Source: an uncultured Bradyrhizobium sp. | GTDB taxonomy: Bacteria > Pseudomonadota > Alphaproteobacteria > Rhizobiales > Xanthobacteraceae | Length of the DNA: 64,000 nt | Direction of reading: 5' to 3' | NCBI RefSeq assembly: GCF_936943645.1 | Contig: NZ_CAKZJO010000105.1 | Location: 1-64,000, forward strand | In this document: in pieces, positions 56,138-63,577 of the stretch | Numbering within the stretch: the first letter of the stretch is position 1 | How the letters are laid out: each line of letters opens with the position of its first letter | Made by a program: the position numbers and the translations under genes | Notes under the pieces: model-generated | Seen by the model: only the letters and a program-made list of their open reading frames with translations | Database searches by the model: none | What the model was told of the DNA's origin: nothing

Positions 56138-57130
56138 CTATTCCGCAGCTTGCGCGGTCTGACGCTGCGCGCGCTTCGCCGCATAGGCTGCGGCCGCCTC
56201 GCGCACCCAGGCGCCCTCCGCATGGGCCTTGCGGCGCGCGGCCATGCGGTCGCGGTTGCACGGGCCGTTGCCGGCGAGCACCTGCTTGAACTCGGTCCAG
56301 TCGATTTCGCTGTAGCGCCAATGACCGTCGGCATCCTGCGTCATGCCGGGATCGGGAATGGTGAGGCCGAGATATTGCGCCTGCGGCACGGTGGCATCGA
56401 CGAACTTCTGGCGCAGCTCGTCATTGGAGAAGCGCTTGATCTTCCACTTCGTCGAGGCGTCGCTGTGCTGGCTGGTCGCATCGGGCGGACCGAACATCAT
56501 CAATACCGGCCACCACCAGCGGTTCAGCGCATCCTGCGCCATCGCCTTCTGCTCGTCCGAGCCGCGGCACAGCGTCAGCATGATCTCGTAGCCCTGGCGC
56601 TGGTGGAACGACTCCTCCTTGCACACCCGGATCATCGCGCGCGCGTAGGGCCCGTATGAGCAGCGGCACAGCGGAATCTGGTTCATGATCGCCGCGCCAT
56701 CGACCAGCCAGCCGATGGTGCCGATGTCGGCCCAGGTCAGCGTCGGATAGTTGAAGATCGAGGAATACTTCGCCTTGCCCGCGAGCATGGCGTCGACCAG
56801 CTCCTCGCGCGAGGAGCCGAGCGTCTCGGCGGCGGCGTAGAGATAGAGGCCATGACCGCACTCGTCCTGCACCTTGGCGAGCAGCGCGGCCTTGCGGCGC
56901 AGCGTCGGCGCGCGCGTGATCCAGTTGCCTTCCGGCAGCATGCCGACGATTTCGGAGTGGGCGTGCTGGGAGATCTGGCGGGTGAGCGTCTTGCGATAGG
57001 CCGCCGGCATCCAGTCGTTCGGCTCGATGCGCTCCTCGGCATCGATCCGGGCCTGGAATTGCGCAGCCTCGGCGGCGTCCTCGAGACCGCGGTCGTCGGC
57101 CTCGGCCGTGTTCAGCGCCTGGGTATACAT
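56138..57130 (-). CDS. paaA: phenylacetyl-CoA 1,2-epoxidase catalytic subunit PaaA
   Basis: A 330-residue di-iron oxygenase. The iron ligands are in VQDECGHGLYLY (Glu, His) and KEESFHQRQGYE (Glu, Glu, His). It epoxidises the ring of phenylacetyl-CoA. Two ATGs, at 57136 and 57130, are in frame; GGAGG abuts the first but lies six bases before the second, so 57130 is preferred. It is first in paaABCDE, 76 bases downstream of paaX. The usual later genes paaG, paaZ, paaJ, paaH are not in the window. Confidence 0.96.
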   Translation of the reverse strand: MYTQALNTAEADDRGLEDAAEAAQFQARIDAEERIEPNDWMPAAYRKTLTRQISQHAHSEIVGMLPEGNWITRAPTLRRKAALLAKVQDECGHGLYLYAAAETLGSSREELVDAMLAGKAKYSSIFNYPTLTWADIGTIGWLVDGAAIMNQIPLCRCSYGPYARAMIRVCKEESFHQRQGYEIMLTLCRGSDEQKAMAQDALNRWWWPVLMMFGPPDATSQHSDASTKWKIKRFSNDELRQKFVDATVPQAQYLGLTIPDPGMTQDADGHWRYSEIDWTEFKQVLAGNGPCNRDRMAARRKAHAEGAWVREAAAAYAAKRAQRQTAQAAE

Positions 57131-57157
57131 GCGCATCCTCCCGATTTATTGGGAGGC

Positions 57158-57185
57158 AATATATAACAAAAATTACTTCATGCAA
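57158..57185 (-). promoter_or_regulatory. promoter candidate for paaABCDE
   Basis: On the minus strand TTGCAT (57185-57180) and TATATT (57163-57158) are 16 bases apart, 28 bases before the paaA start. TTAC-N18-GTAA (57173-57198) overlaps the -35 and could be part of a PaaX site, but this is weak. The gap is markedly AT-rich. Confidence 0.5.
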
Positions 57186-57206
57186 GATATTTCTGTAACA
57201 TAAAGA

Positions 57207-58073
57207 TCAGGCGCCGAACCTCCGTTCCAGCAGCTTTCGCGCGGGCGGCAACGGCCCTTTTTCATTGGTTCCGTGACCATCAAGCCATTGCTCCGACGGC
57301 GCGAGCAGCGCGCGATAGATCTGGCCGCAGAGCTCACGCGCCGCCCTGCCCGGCCAGTCCGCCGGCAACAGGCCTTCAGGCAGCAGCGGATCGCGCAGGA
57401 CGACGCGGCGGTAATGGTGGATCAGGAGGATTCGCGCGGTGAAGGCCTCGGCCTCGGACAGATCCGCCCCACGCGCAATCGCGGCGCGCAGCGGCTCGAA
57501 CGTCTTCATGAATTTGAGATAGGCATCCGCGGTGCGCTGCAGCGGCCAGCTCGCGCTGAGCAGACGGCGGCCGCTGTCGTCCTCGGCCGAGACTTCGAGG
57601 CGGATCGCGCCCGCGGCTTCATCCGGCACCGGCACACCCGACGGCGCGACCCAGACGCCCGGCAGCGGACTGCCGAAACCGGCGTTGCGCAGCGCTTCGC
57701 GCGAAGCGTCGCGGTCCTCGCCATTGCCGATCAGGAGCAGCTCGAAGCGCCCGGTCCAGTCGGACGGCGGCGGATCGTAGATGTGGCGCGTCGCAGCCTC
57801 GAAGGTCTGGCGCCCTTTGTCGGCCAGCCGATAGAAACTGTTGCGGCCGACCTTCTCGCGCGTCAGCCAGCCATCGGCTGCAAGCCGCGACATCGCGGTC
57901 CGCACCACGCCGCTGTCGATATCAAGGCTTTCGAAGAATTCCAGCAGCGTGCCGAGCCACACCACACCGCCGCGGGGCACGATGGCATCGCCGAACACCG
58001 TGATGACGATGGAGCCGGTGCGGGAAGGCTCGCGCTTGAGCTGGTCGATGATGCGGGAGAGCGGATGCGCCAT
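57207..58073 (-). CDS. paaX: PaaX-type transcriptional repressor
   Basis: A 288-residue regulator. The N-terminal winged helix includes SGVVRTAMSRLAADGWLTREKVGRNSFYRL, and the middle and C-terminal domains have WTGRFELLLIG and LLIHHYRRVVLRDPLLPEGLLP, typical of PaaX. It represses paa genes until phenylacetyl-CoA binds. It is on the same strand directly upstream of paaA. Confidence 0.93.
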   Translation of the reverse strand: MAHPLSRIIDQLKREPSRTGSIVITVFGDAIVPRGGVVWLGTLLEFFESLDIDSGVVRTAMSRLAADGWLTREKVGRNSFYRLADKGRQTFEAATRHIYDPPPSDWTGRFELLLIGNGEDRDASREALRNAGFGSPLPGVWVAPSGVPVPDEAAGAIRLEVSAEDDSGRRLLSASWPLQRTADAYLKFMKTFEPLRAAIARGADLSEAEAFTARILLIHHYRRVVLRDPLLPEGLLPADWPGRAARELCGQIYRALLAPSEQWLDGHGTNEKGPLPPARKLLERRFGA

Positions 58074-58129
58074 GCGGCAGGCTTAGCGCGTTTGGTGCGG
58101 GCGCGACAATGGATGGAAACGACGGTCGT

Positions 58130-58270
58130 CTCTTCTCCTTCTCCACGCTTGCGGGGAGAAGGTCGGGATGAGGGGGAGCCTCCGCGCATTCGGTGAGAGT
58201 TGGACTCGCGGAGAGCCCCCCTCACCCGCCACGCTTCGCGTGTCGGCCTCTCCCCGCACGCGGGGAGAGG
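58130..58270. repeat. palindromic repeat, family C copy 3
   Basis: The reverse of 40509-40643: CTCCACGCTTGCGGGGAGAAGG at left, GGTGAGAGTTGGACTCGCGGAGAGCC in the middle, and CCTCTCCCCGCACGCGGGGAGAGG at right. It fills most of the gap upstream of paaX. Confidence 0.85.
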
Positions 58271-58282
58271 CGAAGGAAGAGC

Positions 58283-59053
58283 TTACCGATGCGGATCGGG
58301 ATAGGCCAGGCTACGCCAGCCGCTGCGGTCGAACGGGCGCCACTGGCCTTCCTTCTGCGCGAGGCGATCGGCGACCGCATAGACCACGGCGGGATGATGA
58401 CCCATGCCGCAATGGCTGCTCTCGACCTCGATGCTCTCGGTCTGCGCGCCGGTCTTCTCCATGCAGCCCTGCCAGGCGCAAACGCCGTCGGTGCGGCTGA
58501 AGATGGCGGTGGTCGGCACCGGCGGAGGAGCGGCAAGATCGCCGCCGAACCGCGGATCGACCTCATCGGACTTCCGTCCGCTCGCCCATTCATAGACCCG
58601 CCAGGCATTGGTCGAACGGGGGTCGCCCGCAAACGGGCTGCCGAGCGTGATCACCTGGCGCACGCGCTCGGGCATCATCTTGGCGAGCTGGCGCGCATAG
58701 AGGCCGCCCAGGCTCCAGCCCACCAGACTGATCTTGCGGCCATGGGTGTCGCCGAGCTCCTGGACCAGGTCCACCATCGCGTGCTGCACGCCGTCGCGCA
58801 GGCCGTAATTGCGGCCCTGCCGCCAGCCGCTCACGGCGTAGCCCTTGCTGGTCAGGAATGTGCGCAGCGCGCGCGTGGACGCATCGGAGGCCACGAGGCC
58901 CGGCAGCACCAGCACCGGATGCCCATCGCCGCGCGGCGCCAAGCTCAGCAGCGGCAGCGCGCCGAGAAAGGCACCGAACTCGTGGATCGCGCGCCCTTCC
59001 AGAAACATCAGGGTACGGGACGGCGGACGCAGCGTCTGGGCAGTAACGGTCAT
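58283..59053 (-). CDS. lipase-like alpha/beta hydrolase
   Basis: A 256-residue hydrolase. The nucleophile elbow is GWSLGGLYAR and PVLVLPGLVASDASTR forms the oxyanion region; a catalytic His probably lies in SSHCGMGHHP. The ATG at 59053 is preceded by AAGGGAA. It resembles bacterial lipases or esterases of unknown substrate. No signal peptide is seen. It is alone between repeats and the DUF445 gene. Confidence 0.82.
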   Translation of the reverse strand: MTVTAQTLRPPSRTLMFLEGRAIHEFGAFLGALPLLSLAPRGDGHPVLVLPGLVASDASTRALRTFLTSKGYAVSGWRQGRNYGLRDGVQHAMVDLVQELGDTHGRKISLVGWSLGGLYARQLAKMMPERVRQVITLGSPFAGDPRSTNAWRVYEWASGRKSDEVDPRFGGDLAAPPPVPTTAIFSRTDGVCAWQGCMEKTGAQTESIEVESSHCGMGHHPAVVYAVADRLAQKEGQWRPFDRSGWRSLAYPDPHR

Positions 59054-59255
59054 CAATGTTTCCCTTGAATGTTTCTCTTGGAAAGAAGACGCCGGCGGCG
59101 ATGCCGGGAATGGGCATGAATTCCAATACGCCGGCTTCTTGATCGTTCCGCAGCGCAACATGAATCAGCTAGGCGGCCGGTCCCGACATTCAAGCGGGAG
59201 AGATGCGGGGCGACAATAGGCCAGCGCGTTAATGCTAACGGCCGTGACGCAAAAG

Positions 59256-60542
59256 TCACAGCAATCGGAGCAGGAATTCTACGGAGTAGAGCGCGAGCCC
59301 GGCGAGCCCGCCGATCAGGGAGCCATTGAAGCGGATGTATTGCAGGTCTCGTCCGATGTTGATTTCGATCAGCGAAATCAGCTGCGCCATGTCCCACGCC
59401 TTGACCTGGTCGGAGATGAAGATCGAGACGCCACTCTTCTGGTCGGCGACGAAGCTGCGCAGCACCGTCACCAGCCCCTTGTTGATCTCGCCGCGCAGCT
59501 CGGCGTCGCCGGCAAGCGCATCGCCCGCGGAGACGAACATGCCGGCGAGATGATGCTGGAGCACCTGCGTCTCGCCGCTCGCGCTGCGCTCGATGAAGGA
59601 GCGCGTGTTGGCCCAGACGGTGCGAGCAAGATCGGCAAGTTCCGGCCGCGCGAGGAGATCACGCTTCAAGCCGGCGATGCGGTCGATATAGGCCTGGTCA
59701 GTGCCGAGCCGGTCGACGAAGCTCAGCACCATGCGGTCGAATTCGCCGCGGAAGGGATGCTTGGGATCGCTGCGCACCTCGTTGAAGAAGGCGGTCGCAG
59801 ACGCCACGATCTTGTTCACCAGAAACTTGTCGGCACGGTAGAGCCGCAGCAGGGTCGGCAATTCCGCGCGCACCTTCTCGCGGATCATCCCCATCGTCTC
59901 TTGCTGGTTCAGCGTCTCGTGCATCACGCGCAGGAGATCGTCGAACAGGATCTGATGGCGCCCCTCCGCCACGAAGCCGCGCAAGGTGCCGGCCGCGAGC
60001 GGCGCAAGGTCGATGGCCTGGAGCTGCGAGGACATGCGGCGGATGATGAAGGTCATCAGGCCCGAGCTCTCCGTCGCCGAGACGGCCTCCGGCAGCAGGC
60101 GCAGCGCGAAGCGCGCGAGATCATCGCTGCGCTTGCGGTCGCGCAGCCAGTCGGCGACGAAGGAGCCGAAATCGATCTCCTTCAGCTTGGCCTCGACGGG
60201 ACCCGCCTCGAGGAAATGCACCTGGATGAATTCGCCGAGCTTGTCGGCGATGCGGGCCTGGTTGCTCTGGATGATCGCGGTATGCGGGATCGGCAGGCCG
60301 AGCGGTCGCTTGAACAGAGCGACCACGGCATACCAATCAGCAAGCCCGCCGATAGTCGCGGCCTCCGCGAAAGCGGCGATGAAACCGAAGATTGGGTGCA
60401 CGGGCAGCAGCCATTTCGCGACGACGAACAGCGCCAGCGTCGAAGCCAGTACCAGGGTCGCCAGCGCCTTCACGCGGCGCAGCTCGGCCGCGCGTTCGGC
60501 ATCGCCGGGGGTGTCTAAGGAGAAGGTAGCGGGCGAGGTCAT
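59256..60542 (-). CDS. DUF445 family membrane protein
   Basis: A 428-residue protein. TM segments lie near residues 27-50 and 50-75 (FGFIAAFAEAATIGGLADWYAV, the family signature) and at the C terminus (IGGLAGLALYSVEFLLRLL). The middle is a long helical domain. Function is unknown; it is widespread in proteobacteria. Its start at 60542 is next to a palindromic repeat. Confidence 0.85.
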   Translation of the reverse strand: MTSPATFSLDTPGDAERAAELRRVKALATLVLASTLALFVVAKWLLPVHPIFGFIAAFAEAATIGGLADWYAVVALFKRPLGLPIPHTAIIQSNQARIADKLGEFIQVHFLEAGPVEAKLKEIDFGSFVADWLRDRKRSDDLARFALRLLPEAVSATESSGLMTFIIRRMSSQLQAIDLAPLAAGTLRGFVAEGRHQILFDDLLRVMHETLNQQETMGMIREKVRAELPTLLRLYRADKFLVNKIVASATAFFNEVRSDPKHPFRGEFDRMVLSFVDRLGTDQAYIDRIAGLKRDLLARPELADLARTVWANTRSFIERSASGETQVLQHHLAGMFVSAGDALAGDAELRGEINKGLVTVLRSFVADQKSGVSIFISDQVKAWDMAQLISLIEINIGRDLQYIRFNGSLIGGLAGLALYSVEFLLRLL

Positions 60543-60559
60543 CACTGCGTCACAGTACT

Positions 60560-60646
60560 CGTCATTGCGAGCGAAGCGAAGCAATCCAGAATCTCTCCGC
60601 GGAAAGACTCTGGATTGCTTCGTCGCAAGGGATCCTCGCAATGACG
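60560..60646. repeat. palindromic repeat, family A copy 3 (reversed)
   Basis: Reverse orientation relative to 24391-24478. Ends CGTCATTGCGAG / CTCGCAATGACG are perfect. It lies between the phasin gene terminator and the DUF445 gene. A lone half-site also occurs at 33252-33263. Confidence 0.9.
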
Positions 60647-60651
60647 GCAGC

Positions 60652-60681
60652 GCAAAAAACAAAGGCCCGCCGAAGCGGGCC
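60652..60681 (-). terminator. intrinsic terminator of the phasin gene
   Basis: On the minus strand GGCCCGC-TTCG-GCGGGCC is followed by TTTGTTTTTTG, 32 bases after the phasin stop: a 7-bp GC stem, a UUCG tetraloop and a T-run, as in a classic rho-independent terminator. Confidence 0.92.
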
Positions 60682-60713
60682 CCAAATTTCAGTTTGCACT
60701 CAGGAACGCCGGA

Positions 60714-61169
60714 TCAGGCGGTCTTGTTGTAGACCTTGGCGAAATTGTCCTGAGCGGACTTCGCACCGTTGGCGGCGAGCTTGCCGAAATAGTCGGCGGT
60801 CGCCTTGGCACGCGAGACGAACACTTCGCCGCGGGCGCGGAGCAGACCCGACTGGATCTCGACGGCTTCGCTGACCGACTTGGCGGAAGCGAGCTTGTCG
60901 ATGCCGGCGAAGAACGCCTGAGCGTCGTCATAGATCGCCTGCTGGATGTTGCGGCTGATCTTGCCGGCCTCGGCGACGGATTCGGTCACCGCGTTCTCGA
61001 CGGCGGCGGTCACTCGCTCGGAGCCCGCGAAAGCCTCGGCAGCGCGGTCCTTGGCGGTGTTGGCGGTCTTCTTGACGAATTCGCGGGCAGCCTCGGGAAC
61101 TTCCAGATTCTGGATGTTCTTGAAAGCGTCTTTGAAGCCCTCGAAAGCGGTGTTGGTTTCGGTGGTCAT
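60714..61169 (-). CDS. phaP: phasin family protein (PHA granule-associated)
   Basis: A 151-residue, alanine- and lysine-rich helical protein with the phasin_2 fold. Characteristic segments are VPEAAREFVKKTANTAKDRA and QSGLLRARGEVFVSRAKATADYF. Phasins coat polyhydroxyalkanoate granules and control their size. GGAGAG precedes the ATG. It lies downstream of the PhaE-like, PhaC and GNAT genes on the same strand but has its own gap and palindromes, so it probably has its own promoter. Confidence 0.9.
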   Translation of the reverse strand: MTTETNTAFEGFKDAFKNIQNLEVPEAAREFVKKTANTAKDRAAEAFAGSERVTAAVENAVTESVAEAGKISRNIQQAIYDDAQAFFAGIDKLASAKSVSEAVEIQSGLLRARGEVFVSRAKATADYFGKLAANGAKSAQDNFAKVYNKTA

Positions 61170-61239
61170 GGGGTTCTCTCCATCCTCAATGGTTTTGAGC
61201 TATGGGCTCACCCCGTCCTCGATGGCCCGGGGCATGTCC

Positions 61240-61304
61240 TATATGGCATAGTTAATTGTGCGATGCAATATTCGTATTGCATCGCATCATCACGAAATCG
61301 TGAT
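61240..61304 (-). promoter_or_regulatory. paired palindromes and promoter candidate upstream of phasin
   Basis: GCGATGCAATA-TTCG-TATTGCATCGC (61260-61285) is a perfect 11-bp inverted repeat, followed by ATCACGA-AA-TCGTGAT (61289-61304). The first contains a minus-strand TTGCAT that could be the -35, with a poor -10 (CATATA) 17 bases on. The TGC-rich symmetry suggests a PhaR-type operator. Alternatively, the hairpins end the transcript of the GNAT gene. Confidence 0.5.
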
Positions 61305-61361
61305 CCGCTTAACGGGAGGCACGATGATGCCTTTTGTGCCCATAGGAGTTCCCACCCGCGC

Positions 61362-61955
61362 CTAGTGCTGGACAGCGCCCGGCAGCCCATAGGCCTCCAT
61401 CTGGGCCTGAACCTGCGCGATGTTGTGGCCGAGCACCACGATGTCGTGGGTCTTGCCGTCGACGTCGCGGACGTGGTCCCGCAGCAGGGCCTCGGCCTTG
61501 AAGCCGAGGCTCTCGAACAGGGCGATCGCCGACTGCTGGTCGACCGTCATCTGGACCGAGAGCTTTTCCAGGCCCGCGCCGAGTGCGAGCGCGAAGGTTT
61601 CCTGCGACAGCGCCCGCCCCACCCCCTTCCCGCGGACATCCAGCGAGACCACCATGCGGATCTCGCCGACATGGGGCGACCAGGAATGGGGATCGCGCAC
61701 CAGCGTGCCGCAACCGACGACCTTTCCGTCATTGATCGCGAGCAGGCTCGTGATGGCGCCGCGCTCGATCTCCTTGACCCAGGCCGATAGCACCTTGGGC
61801 TCGCTGATATTGCGCGGCAGGAACAGCAGATCATGGGTCGGCAGGCCCTTGCCGAAAGCGAGCACCGCGGCTTCGTCCGCAGGCGCCATCAGGCGGATCT
61901 CGATCTCGCCGGCGTCGGTCTTGACGTGCCGCGGATAGGAACGTTGCTCGCTCAT
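61362..61955 (-). CDS. GNAT-family N-acetyltransferase
   Basis: A 197-residue GNAT protein. The acetyl-CoA binding motif A is MVVSLDVRGKGVGRALSQE (about 115-133), preceded by SLLAINDGKVVGCGTLV. Substrate is unknown. Its ATG at 61955 overlaps the phaC stop by ATGA, and GGGAAGAG precedes it, so it belongs to the phaE-phaC operon. A role in PHA metabolism is inferred only from position. Confidence 0.88.
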   Translation of the reverse strand: MSEQRSYPRHVKTDAGEIEIRLMAPADEAAVLAFGKGLPTHDLLFLPRNISEPKVLSAWVKEIERGAITSLLAINDGKVVGCGTLVRDPHSWSPHVGEIRMVVSLDVRGKGVGRALSQETFALALGAGLEKLSVQMTVDQQSAIALFESLGFKAEALLRDHVRDVDGKTHDIVVLGHNIAQVQAQMEAYGLPGAVQH

Positions 61956-63034
61956 GTCGATCTCTTCCCCAGCCAGGAATCCAGTTTCGGCCACAGCCGC
62001 TTGACGGCGTTGGCGCCCGCGACAAGCGAGACGTGACCGCCCTTCAGCATCACCTCTTCCTTGTCCGTAGACCCGATCTTCGCAATCAGGTGTTTTGCGG
62101 CCTCATACGGCACGATGTGGTCGTGCTCGGCGACGGCGTGCAGGATGGGCACCTTGATGTTCTCGAGCTTCGCCGCGCGGCCGCCGACCGACATGGTGTC
62201 GTTGAACAGCTTGTTGTCCCACATCAGGTCCTTGGTGATGGTGCGGAAATATTCGCCCGCGAGCGGCAGCGTGTCGGTCGCCCAGCGGTCGAACATCCGG
62301 TAGGACTTGACGAACTCGTCGTTCCAGATGTTCTCCCACAGCTGGATCTGGCTCACCGTGCGCGAGGCGGGGCGCAGCATCTCGAACGAGGACAGGATCA
62401 TCTCCGGCGGCACGTTGCCGACGCTGTCGACGAGACGATCGACGTCGAAATAGCGGCGATCCGAAAAATTCGAAAACAGCTTCATCTCGCGGAAGTCGAT
62501 CGGCGTGGTGAAGCAGATCAGATTCTTCATCGGCCCGTCCCTGTGGATCGAGCCGTAGAGCAGCGACAGCACGCCGCCGAAGCAATAGCCGATGACGGAG
62601 ACGTCCTGCTCGCCGGAATCGGCCTGCACGCGGCGGACGCAGTCCGGAATGAAGTCGAGGACATAGTCCTCCATCCGCAGGCTCTTCTCTTCCGGCCGCG
62701 GAGCACTCCAGTCGAGCATGTAGACGTCGTAGCCGCGCTTGAGCAGGAACTCGATGAAGCTCTGGCCGGGCACGAGGTCGAGAATGTAGCCACGATTGGT
62801 GGTCGCCATCACGATCAGCACCGGGACGCGGTAGATCTCGTCCGACATCGGCCTGTAGTGATAGAGGCTCATCGTGCCGCGCGAATGCAGCACGTCCTTC
62901 GGCGTCGAGCCGAGCGAAGGGCCCGAGGTCGAGAAATACTCGACGCCCTTGATGCTGCGCTGGATGGCGCGCTGCACCTCGGTCTGGATGCGCTCCGGGA
63001 TGGAGGCGAGATCAAGTCCTGCCGGCGCGTTCAC
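61952..63034 (-). CDS. phaC: class III-type polyhydroxyalkanoate synthase subunit PhaC
   Basis: A 360-residue synthase. The lipase-like box is GYCFGG with Cys151; Asp305 (AEHDH) and His334 (KGGHVS) complete the triad at spacing close to the class III enzyme of Allochromatium. PxLIVMATTNRGYILDLVP and FIEFLLKRGYDVYMLDWS are family signatures. It polymerises 3-hydroxyacyl-CoA. Class III enzymes need a partner, PhaE; the small upstream gene overlapping by ATGA probably provides it. Confidence 0.93.
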   Translation of the reverse strand: MNAPAGLDLASIPERIQTEVQRAIQRSIKGVEYFSTSGPSLGSTPKDVLHSRGTMSLYHYRPMSDEIYRVPVLIVMATTNRGYILDLVPGQSFIEFLLKRGYDVYMLDWSAPRPEEKSLRMEDYVLDFIPDCVRRVQADSGEQDVSVIGYCFGGVLSLLYGSIHRDGPMKNLICFTTPIDFREMKLFSNFSDRRYFDVDRLVDSVGNVPPEMILSSFEMLRPASRTVSQIQLWENIWNDEFVKSYRMFDRWATDTLPLAGEYFRTITKDLMWDNKLFNDTMSVGGRAAKLENIKVPILHAVAEHDHIVPYEAAKHLIAKIGSTDKEEVMLKGGHVSLVAGANAVKRLWPKLDSWLGKRST

Positions 63035-63414
63035 GTTTTTCCTCCGTTCTCGGAGGGCGGCTGCTTCGTCCGTGGCGGCCGCGGCGTCGCGTCAAACCCC
63101 TGGGAGATGCCTGAACGTGCGGCCATCTGGCTCAGCATCGACTTCATCTCGCCGATCTGGGCTTCGATGGACTGCAACCGTTCCGCAAGACCGGTGACCT
63201 GCTCCCGGCTCGGCAGGTTCATCGTGACGAGATATTTCTCCATGAGTTCGCCGAGCTGCTTCTGAGCACCTGCAGCAACTCCGCCCGCGCGATTCATCGC
63301 CTGTGAAAACTCGGGCGACGACATGGCCTGGTTGGCGAAGGAGTTGAACCCCTTCTCCATCTCGCCCACCATCTTCTGCCACATGGCAACGGGATCATTG
63401 GTCTTGTCGGTCAT
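63031..63414 (-). CDS. short PhaE-like PHA synthase partner
   Basis: A 127-residue protein. The N-terminal half contains DPVAMWQKMVGEMEKGFNSFANQ and PEFSQAMNRAGG, and the middle MNLPSREQVTGLAERLQSIEAQI, a motif shared by the C-terminal part of PhaE and PhaR partners that contacts PhaC. A heptad-like helix follows, then a proline-rich basic tail. It is far shorter than ordinary PhaE (about 40 kDa). GGAGGA lies 8 bases before the ATG at 63414; an ORF to 63576 is not supported. Confidence 0.78.
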   Translation of the reverse strand: MTDKTNDPVAMWQKMVGEMEKGFNSFANQAMSSPEFSQAMNRAGGVAAGAQKQLGELMEKYLVTMNLPSREQVTGLAERLQSIEAQIGEMKSMLSQMAARSGISQGFDATPRPPRTKQPPSENGGKT

Positions 63415-63480
63415 CGGCGTCCTCCTGCTATCGAGAGCTGCGATGCCCTTCTTTTTCGCCATACCACACCGTTGCGCGAT

Positions 63481-63494
63481 GCCGGTCAACCGGC
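63481..63494. promoter_or_regulatory. palindrome in the phaE-hydrolase divergent region
   Basis: GCCGGT-CA-ACCGGC is a perfect 6-bp inverted repeat midway in the 163-base gap between the divergent phaE-like and hydrolase genes. It could be a regulator site; no function is shown. Confidence 0.35.
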
Positions 63495-63577
63495 GCGACG
63501 CAAGGTGCGGCGCACACGGCTTCTTTGCCGCGTGAAACCATGCGATACAGCATTGACCAGCAGAGAGGGAACGCACC

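Noticed and set aside
63031..63576. A longer version of the PhaE-like protein starting at 63576.
   Set aside because: The added residues show no helix or family motif, and GGAGGA clearly points to the ATG at 63414.
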